Positions 8,811 through 17,328 of a stretch of 45,439 nt of DNA are shown piece after piece (position 1 is the first letter of the stretch; the number at the start of each line of letters is the position of its first letter). This DNA comes from Caldifarciminota bacterium. GTDB lineage: Bacteria > Hydrothermota > Tepidihabitantia > Tepidihabitantales > Tepidihabitantaceae. The position numbers were made by a program, and so were the translations under genes. The notes under the pieces are model-generated. The model saw only the letters and a program-made list of their open reading frames with translations, ran no database searches and was not told the DNA's origin. The DNA lies in NCBI GenBank assembly GCA_026397595.1, contig JAPLUO010000235.1, positions 1-45,439 on the forward strand. Direction: 5' to 3'.

Positions 8811-10009
8811 CCGCCATCGGCCAGCAGTTCCGCGGGCCGCCCCAAGCTCATGAAATCGAGCAGACTCATCGTGTAGCCGTACGCGCCCGCGTTCAGCAGG
8901 CCGACTAGGTCGCCCGGTTCCGGCTCGGGCAGCCGCACACCCTTGGCGATGCAGTCGAGTGGCGTGCATATCGGCCCGCAGACGTCCACTTCATGCGTTT
9001 GCTTCTGTCCCAGCTTGTTGAGCAACCGTGCCGGGTGCCGGACGCGCATGAACAACGGACGGGAGAACGCGTTCATCCCGCCGTCGCATATGACGAATAC
9101 GCGGCCGCGCGACTCCTTCACCCGCACCACGCGCGTGACGAACACTCCTGCCTCGGCAACCAGGTAGCGCCCGGACTCAAACACCAGGCGGCATCCCGAA
9201 TTGGCCTGCCGGAACTCGTCAACCGACTTCCGTATCGCGCCGGCGATGAGACCGGGGCTCAGTTCCTTGTCGTGCTCGTTGTACGGTACGCCGAACCCAC
9301 CGCCGAAATCAATACACTCCGGCCTGAACCCGATTTCGCGTCCCAGACGCCGCGCCAGCTTGAGCACATACTTGACGTGCTCGACGATCCACTCCGGGTC
9401 GAGCACCTGGCTCGCCGAATAGACCTGCAAGCCGGCAACCCGCACCTGCTTAAGTTCAAGTCCGGCCACGTCAGCCACAACCCGTTCTTCATCGAACCCG
9501 AACTTGCTTGGGCCGCCGACCATCACTTCCTTGGCCTCGGGCTGCCGCTCCACGGTATTGATGCGCAACAGCACACGCGCCGGCCTGCCCAGCTCGCGGG
9601 CCTCTGATTCAACCAGCTCAAGTTCCGATGCCGAGTCGACCGCGATTGCGTAGATGCCGGCCGCGAGTGCCCGCTCAACGCTGGCCTGGGTCTTGGCCGG
9701 GGCGACGTAGACGATATTCTCCGGCGCAAACCCTGCGCCGAGCGCAGTCGCGAGTTCGTTGGCAGAACTCACCTCGGCCCCGGCCCCGGCGTGAGCCAGC
9801 ACGCCGCATACCGCTGGGTTCGGGTTCGACTTCAGCGAATAGCAGATATCGAACGCGGGGAATTGGTCCTTGAGCAGCCGGTACTTCGTGCGAATGGCCG
9901 ACGCCGAGTAGACATAGAACGGAGTTGGATATCGGCTCGCAATCTCGTCGAGTCCAATTCCGTCAGCGACGAACCGCCCTTCCCGAACGAAGAATTCCTC
10001 AAAACGCAT
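8792..10009 (-). CDS. Fold-type III PLP-dependent decarboxylase (diaminopimelate/ornithine decarboxylase family)
   Basis: 405 residues, normal for the LysA family. YSLKSNPNP (residues 57-65) carries the Schiff-base lysine. FGGGFGVPY is the phosphate-binding glycine loop. VDVCGPICTPLDCI contains the active-site cysteine region, and NAGAYGY the C-terminal tyrosine. It could be a true diaminopimelate decarboxylase (lysine synthesis) or one of the relatives acting in carrier-bound or secondary pathways. VMVGGPSKFGF replaces the more usual SKFG context and favours the latter. No lysine genes flank it. The last residues (VSS) and the stop come from a repeat (GTTAGCAGTTAG). Confidence 0.8.
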   Translation of the reverse strand: MRFEEFFVREGRFVADGIGLDEIASRYPTPFYVYSASAIRTKYRLLKDQFPAFDICYSLKSNPNPAVCGVLAHAGAGAEVSSANELATALGAGFAPENIVYVAPAKTQASVERALAAGIYAIAVDSASELELVESEARELGRPARVLLRINTVERQPEAKEVMVGGPSKFGFDEERVVADVAGLELKQVRVAGLQVYSASQVLDPEWIVEHVKYVLKLARRLGREIGFRPECIDFGGGFGVPYNEHDKELSPGLIAGAIRKSVDEFRQANSGCRLVFESGRYLVAEAGVFVTRVVRVKESRGRVFVICDGGMNAFSRPLFMRVRHPARLLNKLGQKQTHEVDVCGPICTPLDCIAKGVRLPEPEPGDLVGLLNAGAYGYTMSLLDFMSLGRPAELLADGGFLVSS

Positions 10010-10016
10010 ACGCAGT

Positions 10017-10153
10017 ACCTGACAATTCAGAAGTCAGAATGCAGATACCAGAATGCAGAACTATCTGTCCGTCCATCTGTGTTGATCGTGATCGGTCACT
10101 TCGGCCCCGACTCTGAATTCTGATTTCTGGTTTCTGATTTCTGAATTCTGCTT
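10017..10153. repeat. Inverted pair of CAGAATTC-type repeat words
   Basis: The left arm (10025-10060) has the form AATTCAGAAGTCAGAATGC. The right arm (10110-10152) is the inverse form CTGAATTCTGATTTCTGG. The core between them holds a second word family (CTATCTGTCCGTCCATCTGT). It fills the gap between the decarboxylase and DUF364 genes. Confidence 0.8.
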
Positions 10154-10157
10154 TGTC

Positions 10158-10964
10158 CTATCCTCTACGGTACACTTCTATCGTGCTCGTTCCCTGGAAG
10201 ATGTAGAATGGGAACGGCTCCGAAACGACCGTGTCAATCCCGATGGTCCGGCAGTACTCCTCGCCGAAATTGGCCCCGGTTTCGGCGAATACGAGCAGCT
10301 TGGTCCCGGCCTTTCGCGCCTCCTCCACGATAAGCTCGAGCGAATCGGTGGCAATGGTCATACCGGTGACGATGGCGAGGTCAGATTCGCGCACAAGGTC
10401 GTAGGTTCTTGTGCCGTCCTCGACCAGCACACCGTGAACACGGGTCCCGACCGTGTCGCGCTCCATGTCGCTTGCCCGCACGTCGTAGCCGTGCGCGACC
10501 AGGTTCCGCACGATGTTCCCCACCAGTCCGACATTCACTACTCGCGCCGGGCGCGTGTTGATGCCGGAAACCAGGCGCTCGGCCTCGTGCAGGATGATCT
10601 CGGTCCGCGCGTCAGTCTTCTCGATCGGCGTCCCGACCAATTGGTAGGCAGCCGACGGCCTTCGCTGCAACGATGCATAGAGCGAATCAAGCGCCGCAAT
10701 CGAGATGCACGTCTTCTCGGCGACAAGTTCGCGAACGTCGTGCCCGATCAGTTCGCGGCCCCTCTGGTCGTCACCGGTGCAGTAGCAGCAGCCCTGCCCG
10801 CGCGTCATCGCCAGCCAGAACGTGTACTTGAACGTCCGCTCCGCGGGGTTGGGCCTGAACGCCAGCTCCACCTTCCAGATACCCCGCACCAGGAAATCCT
10901 CAACCGGCGCATTGGCCATTCGCTCCAGCGCCCGCTCCCGCAAAACCGCGAATATGTCCGTCAT
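10158..10964 (-). CDS. DUF364 family protein (putative heavy-metal chelation domain)
   Basis: The ATG at 10964 overlaps the hydrolase stop as ATGA and has GGAGGG upstream, so I prefer it to a longer frame whose extra residues come from a repeat. The C-terminal part (VVNVGLVGNIVRNLVAHGYDVRASDMERD, then DLAIVTGMTIATDSLELIVEEAR) matches DUF364, whose Rossmann-like fold is thought to bind metal or a corrinoid/siderophore-like ligand. An N-terminal RGQGCCYC cysteine cluster may bind metal. Co-translated with the alpha/beta hydrolase; the pathway is unknown. Confidence 0.75.
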   Translation of the reverse strand: MTDIFAVLRERALERMANAPVEDFLVRGIWKVELAFRPNPAERTFKYTFWLAMTRGQGCCYCTGDDQRGRELIGHDVRELVAEKTCISIAALDSLYASLQRRPSAAYQLVGTPIEKTDARTEIILHEAERLVSGINTRPARVVNVGLVGNIVRNLVAHGYDVRASDMERDTVGTRVHGVLVEDGTRTYDLVRESDLAIVTGMTIATDSLELIVEEARKAGTKLLVFAETGANFGEEYCRTIGIDTVVSEPFPFYIFQGTSTIEVYRRG

Positions 10965-12076
10965 TTCTTCCCTCCGGCACTCGACCACTCGACCACTGGA
11001 CCACTGGACCACTTCTTAGTCAGCCACTTCTCCAGCACTTCGCCCACCTCCCGCTCGCGCCCGAGGTAGTTATGCGGCGCGCCGTCAATGACCGCGCCAG
11101 TGAACGACGGGCAGTTGACCATGCACGCCCTTATGTCGCTCACGTGCTTCCTCGGGGCGCCGACAAAGGCCTCCTCGACCGTGCCGACTGCCACCAGTAC
11201 CGGCACGCTGATGGATGCGAGCTCGGGGAACTCGTTGCGGTCGGTGCGACTCATGTTGAACATACCAGTTATCGAACCCTTATTGTGGCAGTCGAAGAAC
11301 GTTGCGGCAGAAACCGGATACTGAAACTCCTTTTCCGGCAGCAACTGTCGGCCCTTGCCCGCACGCACCAACTCTCTTGCCCGCGCCAGCACCCACAAGA
11401 ACCGGTCGCCCAGTTGCTTCCTCGCAATGCCCATGTCATCAGATGGCGATAGCAGTATCAGCCCGCAGACGCGCGGGTCGCGGGTCGTGATGAGATAGTG
11501 CGCAACCTTAATCGCTCCGTGGCTGTGTCCCTGCAGGATGACCTGTTTCGCGCCGCGCCCGATAGCGAAATCGACCCACGCCTTGATGTCCGCAACGCTA
11601 TCCGCTAGTTTCTCATACATCCCCCCAATCTGCACATAGTCCAGTCCCGTTGCCTGCTTCCTCACTTCTAACTTCTGACCTCTAGCATCTAGCTTCTGAC
11701 TTCGTCTGTCCCTCAGTATGTCCGCAATATAGTCATGTCCCCTGTTGTTGCCCGTGAGAAACCCGATACCGCGTCGCGCGCACGCCTCCGCCGCATGGTC
11801 AATGAACCGGTTCTCGTAGAAATTCCCGTCCCAGCCATGCACGTGAACCAAACAGACGGGGCTAGGGGCTAGGGATTGGGGGTTAGGGTCCGAATCCGAC
11901 ACCTCTGACTTCTGCAATCTAGCATCTAGCTTCTGACTTCGTCCGACGTAGAATCCCTGAAGCTCCAGCCCGTCCTCGGTCCTGACGCGGCAGAACTCAC
12001 CGCTGACGCCTCGAAAACGGGGACTGTACCGCTTTGGGGACTGTCCCCGTTTTCGCGGTGACGGCGTTTTCTTCAC
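10961..12076 (-). CDS. Alpha/beta hydrolase (DUF1749-like) carrying several in-frame repeat insertions
   Basis: VHVHGWDGNFYENRF is the oxyanion region and LQGHSHGAIKVAHY the nucleophile elbow (GHSHG). GAPHNYLG near the end holds the catalytic histidine. I take GTG 12076 as the start because a TAGAAT -10 box lies seven bases before it. Four segments look foreign and match repeat families found elsewhere: residues 5-19 (a GTCCCC palindrome pair), about 46-75 (SQKLDARLQKSEVSDSDPNP), about 124-141 (SQKLDARGQKLEVRK) and the C-terminal WSSGPVVEWSS. All keep the frame and lie outside the catalytic motifs. The stop overlaps the DUF364 start. Confidence 0.7.
   Translation of the reverse strand: MKKTPSPRKRGQSPKRYSPRFRGVSGEFCRVRTEDGLELQGFYVGRSQKLDARLQKSEVSDSDPNPQSLAPSPVCLVHVHGWDGNFYENRFIDHAAEACARRGIGFLTGNNRGHDYIADILRDRRSQKLDARGQKLEVRKQATGLDYVQIGGMYEKLADSVADIKAWVDFAIGRGAKQVILQGHSHGAIKVAHYLITTRDPRVCGLILLSPSDDMGIARKQLGDRFLWVLARARELVRAGKGRQLLPEKEFQYPVSAATFFDCHNKGSITGMFNMSRTDRNEFPELASISVPVLVAVGTVEEAFVGAPRKHVSDIRACMVNCPSFTGAVIDGAPHNYLGREREVGEVLEKWLTKKWSSGPVVEWSSAGGKK
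11663..11942. repeat. Repeat words inserted in the hydrolase gene (11663-11702 and 11860-11942)
   Basis: Both blocks contain CTAGCATCTAGCTTCTGACT, also seen in variant form at 8711-8746. The second block is preceded by GGGGCTAGGGGCTAGGGATT, a G-rich word like that at the alaS 3' end. Confidence 0.85.
12012..12055. repeat. Palindrome pair with 13-bp perfect outer arms inside the hydrolase N-terminus
   Basis: CGAAAACGGGGAC (12012-12024) pairs with GTCCCCGTTTTCG (12043-12055). The inner part holds a second GGGGACTGTCCCC copy (12036-12048). Confidence 0.9.
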
Positions 12077-12083
12077 GGCCACG

Positions 12084-12111
12084 ATTCTACCACTGCCCGC
12101 CGAATCTGCAA
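12084..12111 (-). promoter_or_regulatory. Leaderless-type promoter
   Basis: On the minus strand, TTGCAG, 16 bp, TAGAAT, then seven bases to GTG 12076. This promoter is the main reason for preferring 12076 over GTG 12082, which is only one base from the -10 box. Confidence 0.6.
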
Positions 12112-12335
12112 TCTGTGCGGCAGGGCTCTCCCTAGTTCCGCCTGCCTCACTTCACGCCGGGCAGTTTCGCGGACTCTCCCCACCTCCGGTCTCAGCGATG
12201 AACAGACAACAGGCTGGCTCTGCAGGAGCGACGCCTCAAGCGCTGCCGCGCCTGGGCTGAACGCCATGACCTGCCGACTCACTTCCGATGCTACGACCGA
12301 CTTCCGGCCTCGCGCCCGCGCCCCGAATCCGACAT

Positions 12336-12440
12336 TGAACCACCAAGACACCAAGATCACCCAGCATACAGAGACATTGCCTTCCGGACCCTCTTTGTAT
12401 CTTTGTGCCTTTGTGGTAGACTCCTATATCGGTTCTTGGG
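12336..12440. repeat. Inverted repeat pair of the ACCAAGACACCAAG family
   Basis: The left arm is GAACCACCAAGACACCAAGA and the right arm CTTTGTGCCTTTGTGGTAGA, with an unrelated core. The right flank CTATATCGGTTCTTGGG recurs at other elements of this family. Apart from this element I see no gene in 12112-12490. Confidence 0.8.
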
Positions 12441-12490
12441 GTGCAATGAACTTCTTGACCGCAGTATTATGAACCTGAATGGAGGTCGAA

Positions 12491-13048
12491 ATGCCTAGTA
12501 GCAAGCAGCGCAAGACGACGAAGTCGGCAGGCACGTGGCTGCCGCTCAAACGTATCCTCTGCCCGGTTGACCAGACCCCGGTCAGTACCTCGGCACCGCC
12601 CGGCGAGCAGCCGGACTGCGCCTACGGTCACGGCCCGACCGAGGCCGCGTGTCGCGCACTAAAGATGGCCGAGGAACTTGCCGGCGCCTTCGGCGCCGAA
12701 CTGCTGTTGGTACATGTAGTCCCACCGACGCCGGTTCCCCAGCCGCCGATTGAAGGAGCGCTAACCCCTCCCTTCGACGTCGTCGCCTATGAGGAGCAAC
12801 TGCGCAATGCCTACCGGAATTCGCTTGAAGGGTTGGGCAGGGAACGGATCAACCGCAAGACCAGCGTGCGCGTGCGGGTGGTGACCGGCGACCCGGCGAC
12901 CGAAATTGTGCGGCTCGCGAAAGAGGAGAAGTCGGACTTGATTGTCCTTCCCACGCACGGCCGCACCGGGTTCACGCACCTCTTCTTCGGATCGGTCGCG
13001 GAGAAGGTAGTGCGCCACGCCGAGTGCCCGGTCCTCACGCTCCACTAG
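12491..13048 (+). CDS. Universal stress protein (UspA family)
   Basis: 185 residues. ATG 12491 is five bases after GGAGGT. LKRILCPVD begins the Usp fold. The C-terminal ATP-binding signature is complete: DLIVLPTHGRTGFTHLFFGSVAEKVVRHAECPVLTLH, i.e. the G-x2-G-x9-G(S/T) pattern of the ATP-binding Usp subgroup. An insertion near residues 20-40 (PVSTSAPPGEQPDCAYGHGP) lengthens the loop after beta-1. It stands alone between repeats and a terminator. Confidence 0.9.
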   Translation: MPSSKQRKTTKSAGTWLPLKRILCPVDQTPVSTSAPPGEQPDCAYGHGPTEAACRALKMAEELAGAFGAELLLVHVVPPTPVPQPPIEGALTPPFDVVAYEEQLRNAYRNSLEGLGRERINRKTSVRVRVVTGDPATEIVRLAKEEKSDLIVLPTHGRTGFTHLFFGSVAEKVVRHAECPVLTLH

Positions 13049-13106
13049 GCAGAACCGGCCGGCCGACGGCCGCGCCTTTGGGGCGCGACCTCTCCTTGGA
13101 ACAAAC

Positions 13107-13139
13107 ACGGCCGGCGGACCAACCTGGCCCGCCGGCCGT
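13107..13139. terminator. Bidirectional hairpin terminator
   Basis: ACGGCCGGCGG (13107-13117) pairs perfectly with CCGCCGGCCGT (13129-13139) in the gap between two convergent genes. A pyrimidine tract follows on the plus strand and GTTTGTT on the minus strand. Confidence 0.75.
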
Positions 13140-13155
13140 TCCTCCTCCCCGCTAC

Positions 13156-13527
13156 TTAGGGAGCGACGGGTGCCGCGACGTTGAAGACGTCGGTGCGGAT
13201 GGCCTGCAGCACCGCCTGCGTAAGGCCTCTTGCGGTCCACTTCGTGACCAGGATCGCTGCTTCCTTCGCGTAGGACTCACCGGAGATGTCCTTGCGCGAA
13301 AGCGCCCAGAGCTCCCGGCCGAAGTTCAGGTAGAACGGGTACTGGATGGTCGAGACTCCCGAGCCATCGCAGACCTGCTTGACCTGCAGCTCCATGGCCG
13401 TGATGAGCGGGAACACTGCCGTGACGTTCTGCAGCATGGTCGGCCGCATCTCGTCCAGTGTCGCCTTGATCCGCTCGGTGTTGAACTTCGCGTTCCACTT
13501 CGCGATTCTTCGAGTTGGGTCCATCAT
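13156..13527 (-). CDS. Unknown small protein, family member A
   Basis: 123 residues with AAGGAGGG upstream of tandem ATGs. I do not recognise the family. The middle and C-terminus share a clear pattern with the proteins at 22913-23320 and 23394-23852: GVSTIQYPFYLNFGRELWAL, then WTARGLTQAVLQAI. The shared form is G-[VL]-x2-[IL]-Q-x3-Y-x2-F, L-x2-L-x-R, W-x3-GL, then L-x2-I. No signal peptide or membrane segment; predicted soluble and helical. It lies downstream of a sigma-factor gene but has its own promoter. Confidence 0.75.
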   Translation of the reverse strand: MMDPTRRIAKWNAKFNTERIKATLDEMRPTMLQNVTAVFPLITAMELQVKQVCDGSGVSTIQYPFYLNFGRELWALSRKDISGESYAKEAAILVTKWTARGLTQAVLQAIRTDVFNVAAPVAP

Positions 13528-13636
13528 AGACCCTCCTTCCTAGTTCGGACCTTTTCGGATTCGGGGCCGGCCTCGGTTCCACTGGACCCCTTGAATCCTG
13601 GAATCCTGGTGTCCTCGGCCTTTGCCCCTTCGCATT

Positions 13637-13666
13637 CTTATACGGTGATGCGGGCGAAGTTGACAA
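13637..13666 (-). promoter_or_regulatory. Promoter of family member A
   Basis: Minus strand: TTGTCA, 18 bp, TATAAG. The block resembles the promoter of member C (23967-23996) in -10 sequence, spacing and several spacer bases. The leader is about 105 nt in both cases. Confidence 0.55.
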
Positions 13667-13711
13667 AAGAAAACCCGGCGCATGGCCGGGGCGAATCCTA
13701 AGTGGTGCGGG

Positions 13712-13921
13712 TCAGCGCTTCCGCGTGGACAGCTTTGCCGCGCGGAGAATGAGCATGCCGTCGAACACTGAACGCAAGCGGGCCGCTATTCGCGGATGAC
13801 GGGCAAGGTGCGTCGCTATGTCGGGAGTCCGGCCGGTCGCTAGCTCAGCCTCGAACTCCAACATCGCCGCGATTTCGGCTCTTCCGGGGACGCGTTTTCT
13901 TATGCAAGAAGTCACAGCCAT
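13712..13921 (-). CDS. Small protein overlapping the sigma-factor gene
   Basis: 69 residues at most; starts at ATG 13921 or ATG 13864. The core IAAMLEFEAELATGRTPDIATHLARHPRIAARLRSVFDGML resembles the short helical segment found at the N-terminus of planctomycete-type serine/threonine kinases and sigma-associated proteins. It overlaps the sigma gene out of frame by 20-77 bp depending on the start, so it is probably translationally coupled. A partner or anti-sigma role is inferred from position only. Confidence 0.5.
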   Translation of the reverse strand: MAVTSCIRKRVPGRAEIAAMLEFEAELATGRTPDIATHLARHPRIAARLRSVFDGMLILRAAKLSTRKR

Positions 13922-14489
13922 CGCACAGCTCCTTCAACTCGCGGCTCCGGCCGAGGGCAGCCCTGCCCTCGTACAGCAATTGCCGCAACCGGCGTAACGG
14001 CACTCCCATCACCGCTGCCGCCTCCTCGTGCGAAAGCTCGTCGTAGTCGCACAGGTGGATGGCATCTCTCTGTCCCTTTGGCAGTGCCTCGACCGCAGCC
14101 TGTACCCGCTCGGCCAACCTCTTCCGCTCGTACACCTCGGCCGGGCCGGCCGATGACGGCAATCGCTGCTGCACCCTCTCGTCGTCTAGGCTCACCGTCA
14201 CCCTCAGGCGCGCGGCGGACTGAACGTAGTCCAGCGCGCAACGGCGGGCTATGGTGTGCAGCCACGTCGTGAACTTGACCCCCTTCCGCGGATCGAATCG
14301 GCCGATGTTCCTGACGGCCTTCGCCAGTGCCTTGTCTGCCAGGTCCTTGGCTTCGTGCGGAGTCAGCCTGTAGTTTATGAACGTACGGCATAGCTCGTGT
14401 GCCAGCCTTTCTCTGTATGAGTCGTAGTTCCGACTCAGCTCATCCAGCCACCTGTCTCGGTCGCTGGGCAATTCGGTAGCATCAGCCAT
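13845..14489 (-). CDS. RNA polymerase sigma factor, sigma-70/ECF-like
   Basis: Start at ATG 14489, seven bases after AAGGAGGT. Region 2 reads DLADKALAKAVRNIGRFDPRKGVKFTTWLHTIARRCALDYV and region 4 ALPKGQRDAIHLCDYDELSHEEAAAVMGVPLRRLRQLLYEGRAAL, an ECF-type layout without region 3. The basic cysteine-containing tail (CDGCDFLHKKTRPRKSRNR) overlaps the next gene. The ribosome site sits in the loop of a 9-bp inverted repeat immediately upstream. Promoter specificity unknown. Confidence 0.85.
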   Translation of the reverse strand: MADATELPSDRDRWLDELSRNYDSYRERLAHELCRTFINYRLTPHEAKDLADKALAKAVRNIGRFDPRKGVKFTTWLHTIARRCALDYVQSAARLRVTVSLDDERVQQRLPSSAGPAEVYERKRLAERVQAAVEALPKGQRDAIHLCDYDELSHEEAAAVMGVPLRRLRQLLYEGRAALGRSRELKELCDGCDFLHKKTRPRKSRNRGDVGVRG

Positions 14490-14524
14490 AGAACAGACCT
14501 CCTTGGGGCGGGCCATCTGTTCTA
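14489..14524 (-). promoter_or_regulatory. Inverted repeat enclosing the sigma-factor ribosome site
   Basis: TAGAACAGA (14489-14497) and TCTGTTCTA (14516-14524) are perfect 9-bp arms. In the mRNA the arms pair and place AAGGAGG in the 18-nt loop, with the start codon at the hairpin foot. It could be a DNA operator or a translational control hairpin. Confidence 0.6.
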
Positions 14525-14576
14525 ACTGAGCTAGCACTACTCAGTCACTCAACCGGTCGCCTGGAGGGCCCGCCTA

Positions 14577-15000
14577 TGCAGTCAGGCGCCGGCTGTTGTT
14601 GTCCGTCGGTTACTGTATTGCTACAGTCAACCGGGCTGCGAAAGAGCTGCGGCCTTTCGGCCGCGACATACGGCATACTGTCATCCGTTTGGCGCGAGAT
14701 ACTCCGTGCTGCTCTTTCACAGTCTGTCTATTATACGGGAAAGTCGCCCGAGTTTAGAGGAGAATCTTGAGATTCCAGTGAAACCCGACGGCTCCCGATT
14801 ACGCCAAGTCCTTGACTTGTAACTCTTTGCGCCCACATCAGCTACCTGAGCGGTCTGACTGAGAGGGGTTACCAGCGTCCCGCCCTGGTATCCACCATAG
14901 GACGTTCCTGGCTATTCGGGTTCTTGTGGCTCTTCTTGAAGGCTAACGTTCGCACTTTCGGTGGGGTTTGGGCCACCAACTATCCTGCTCTACCAACCCG
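14577..15000. other. Non-coding stretch with local RNA-like structure, no gene recognised
   Basis: GCGGCC-TTTC-GGCCGC (about 14651-14666) is enclosed by GAAAGAGC and GCTCTTTC, which can pair over about 70 nt. A second hairpin TACCAG/CTGGTA lies near 14871-14891. I see no protein or tRNA/rRNA signal here. The stretch may be a structured RNA or a long leader for 15048. Confidence 0.35.
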
Positions 15001-15012
15001 TGTGGCCGCGCG

Positions 15013-15040
15013 TTGACACCGACGGCGGCAGAGGTATCCT
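15013..15040 (+). promoter_or_regulatory. Leaderless-type promoter
   Basis: TTGACA (15013-15018), 16 bp, TATCCT (15035-15040), then seven bases to ATG 15048. Confidence 0.75.
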
Positions 15041-15047
15041 GTTTCCG

Positions 15048-15170
15048 ATGCGTATCGCGGACTTCAAGTCGTGGTTGCCGCTGGCGCTCATCATCATCGT
15101 CGCGTTCCTGCTCTACTTCGCCACCTCAGGCCGCTGCGACGAACCACTAAGCGGCGGCCCGCCTCCTTGA
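15048..15170 (+). CDS. 40-residue single-pass membrane peptide
   Basis: MRIADFKSW is followed by LPLALIIIVAFLLYFAT, a strong single transmembrane helix (about residues 10-26), then a short polar tail with one cysteine (GRCDEPLSGGPPP). The gene is supported by a near-consensus promoter placed for a leaderless start. Positive charges before the helix suggest N-in topology. I recognise no family. It precedes the type III restriction locus by 112 bp. Confidence 0.6.
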   Translation: MRIADFKSWLPLALIIIVAFLLYFATSGRCDEPLSGGPPP

Positions 15171-15282
15171 CAGCGGGCTGTTTCCCGGCTAACCTTCGCC
15201 GTGGTAGACCGAGTCATAATCAGCACGTCCTTGATGGGATGTGAAGCTCCGGAAGGTATCGAGGACCCGCAGGAGGCGAGGC

Positions 15283-17325
15283 ATGGCTAAGCGAATCAAC
15301 TACGGGCTCGACAATCCGCACCCGCTGTCGCAACTGAAGACCGAACTCGTTTGGGAAGGCAAGTACAACGAGTACGGCGAGCGACGCACGGTTGATGTTG
15401 CCGGCTGCTCGATGCCGCTGCAGAAGATAGAGACGATTGACGAGCCGCGCTCCCGTTGTCAGGCCACTGGCGACATGTTCAACCCGGCCAAGGCACATCC
15501 TGACGACTTCCGTAACATGCTCATCTGGGGTGACAACAAACTTGTCATGGCCAGTCTGCTCAAGGACTTCAAAGGCAAGATTGACCTCATCTACATAGAC
15601 CCGCCATTTGATGTTGGCGCCGACTTCACGATGGACGTTGCCATTGGAGATGGCAGCGAAACGACGTTTAAGGACCAGTCAACGTTGGAGATGGTTGCCT
15701 ATCGCGACACATGGGGCAGGGGCGTGGATTCGTACCTCCAGATCATGTCGGAACGCCTGTCGTTGATGAAAGAGCTACTAGCTGGCGACGGGAGTATCTA
15801 CGTCCACTGCGACTGGCACGTCGGACATTCGTTGAAGACCGTGCTCGATGAGGTCTTCGGAGCCGCGCATTTCCGGAATGAGATCGTGTGGAAACGAACA
15901 ACGGCGCGCAGCGACGCGCATACGTTCAACCACATCCACGACATGATTCTCTTCTACTCAAAGGGCGAGAGCATCGCGTGGAACAGACAGTACACTCCTT
16001 ACAAGGAAGACCAAGTCGAGAAGCAGTATCGTCGCGAGGATGGCACTGGCCGTCTGTTTCAGCCCATCACGCTCATAGTACCCGGAGTCCGGAACGGACC
16101 GTCGGGACAGGCGTGGCGTGGAATCGACGTTGCCGCACGCGGAGACCACTGGAAGTATGCGGTGGATGAACTGGACCGATTGGACGCGAAGGGCAAGGTC
16201 TACTGGCCGCCCAACGGCGAGATACCACGACTCAAGCAATACTTGGACGACATGCCTGGTATGCCATTGCAGAGCATCTGGATGGATGTCGGGCTTAGCT
16301 CTAACGCCGCAGAGCGCATCGGCTACGATACCCAGAAACCCGAGGCGTTGCTGGAGCGCATCATCAAGGCGTCGTCAAACGAGGGCGACTTAGTGGCGGA
16401 CTTGTTCGGCGGGAGCGGGACGACTGGAGCGGTGGCGGAAAGACTGGGGCGCAGGTGGATAATGTGCGACCTCGGCCGATTTGCGATTCACACGAGCCGG
16501 AAGCGAATGATTGAGGTGCAGCGGAAGCTGAACGAGGAGGAGAAGCCGTATCGGGCGTTTGACGTGTATAATCTCGGCCGGTATGAGCGGCAGTGGTGGC
16601 AGAAGGCTCAGTTGAACGGAGCGGACGGCGAGCATCGGAAGGTCGTGCTCGGGTTCTATAAGGCCGAGATGCTGCCTGAGCCGATAGGGCCACTGCATGG
16701 CCGGAAGGGCCGGGCATTTGTGCATGTTGATGCGATTGACGGGATGCTGACCCGAGACGACGTTCGTGCCGTGGCCAAGGCCGCACACGAGGCTGGGGCA
16801 AAGGAAGTGCACTGCCTCGCGTGGGAATTTGAAATGGACCTGCGGCTGGTTTGTCACGAGCTTGAGGCGGCCGAGGGCGTGACGATTCGGCTGATTCCGA
16901 TTCCGCGCGAAATCATGGAGAAGAACCGGACCAATCCGCCGCCGTTTCTTGAGGTCGCGGTGCTGGAGGCGGAGCCGGTGTACAAGACCGAGGGCAAGAA
17001 GCGTGTGGTGGACATCAAGCTCAAGAGGTTCATGCCGTCGCTGGCCGAAGTGCCAACCGAGGAGCTCAAGGCGCTAAAGGAACGGGCGGTGAAAAGCGGG
17101 TTTGACTTCATTGACTTCTGGGCCGTAGATTTCAACTACCACGATGGCAAGCCGTTCGAGCATCACTGGCAGGACTACCGGACGCGCAAGGACCGGAGTC
17201 TGAAGACCGTAAGCGACGCGGCCTACGACAAGTACCCGAAGCCGGGCGTCTACACCGCCTGTGTCAAGGTCGTGGATGTATTCGGTTGCGATACGAGCAT
17301 TACGGTGAAGGTGGATACGAGGTAG
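15283..17325 (+). CDS. mod: Type III restriction-modification DNA methyltransferase subunit
   Basis: 680 residues. ATG 15283 follows GGAGG by six bases; a longer GTG frame has no such site. [13 protein letters not shown] (about residue 105) is the catalytic DPPF motif [35 protein letters not shown] (about residue 374) is the SAM-binding motif I region. Motif IV before motif I marks the beta class of adenine-N6 methyltransferases, as in type III Mod subunits. The target-recognition region lies between the two. It confers sequence specificity and protects host DNA from Res. Three bases separate it from the next gene. Confidence 0.9.
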   Translation: MAKRINYGLDNPHPLSQLKTELVWEGKYNEYGERRTVDVAGCSMPLQKIETIDEPRSRCQATGDMFNPAKAHPDDFRNMLIWGDNKLVMASLLKDFKGKIDLIYIDPPFDVGADFTMDVAIGDGSETTFKDQSTLEMVAYRDTWGRGVDSYLQIMSERLSLMKELLAGDGSIYVHCDWHVGHSLKTVLDEVFGAAHFRNEIVWKRTTARSDAHTFNHIHDMILFYSKGESIAWNRQYTPYKEDQVEKQYRREDGTGRLFQPITLIVPGVRNGPSGQAWRGIDVAARGDHWKYAVDELDRLDAKGKVYWPPNGEIPRLKQYLDDMPGMPLQSIWMDVGLSSNAAERIGYDTQKPEALLERIIKASSNEGDLVADLFGGSGTTGAVAERLGRRWIMCDLGRFAIHTSRKRMIEVQRKLNEEEKPYRAFDVYNLGRYERQWWQKAQLNGADGEHRKVVLGFYKAEMLPEPIGPLHGRKGRAFVHVDAIDGMLTRDDVRAVAKAAHEAGAKEVHCLAWEFEMDLRLVCHELEAAEGVTIRLIPIPREIMEKNRTNPPPFLEVAVLEAEPVYKTEGKKRVVDIKLKRFMPSLAEVPTEELKALKERAVKSGFDFIDFWAVDFNYHDGKPFEHHWQDYRTRKDRSLKTVSDAAYDKYPKPGVYTACVKVVDVFGCDTSITVKVDTR

Positions 17326-17328
17326 CGA

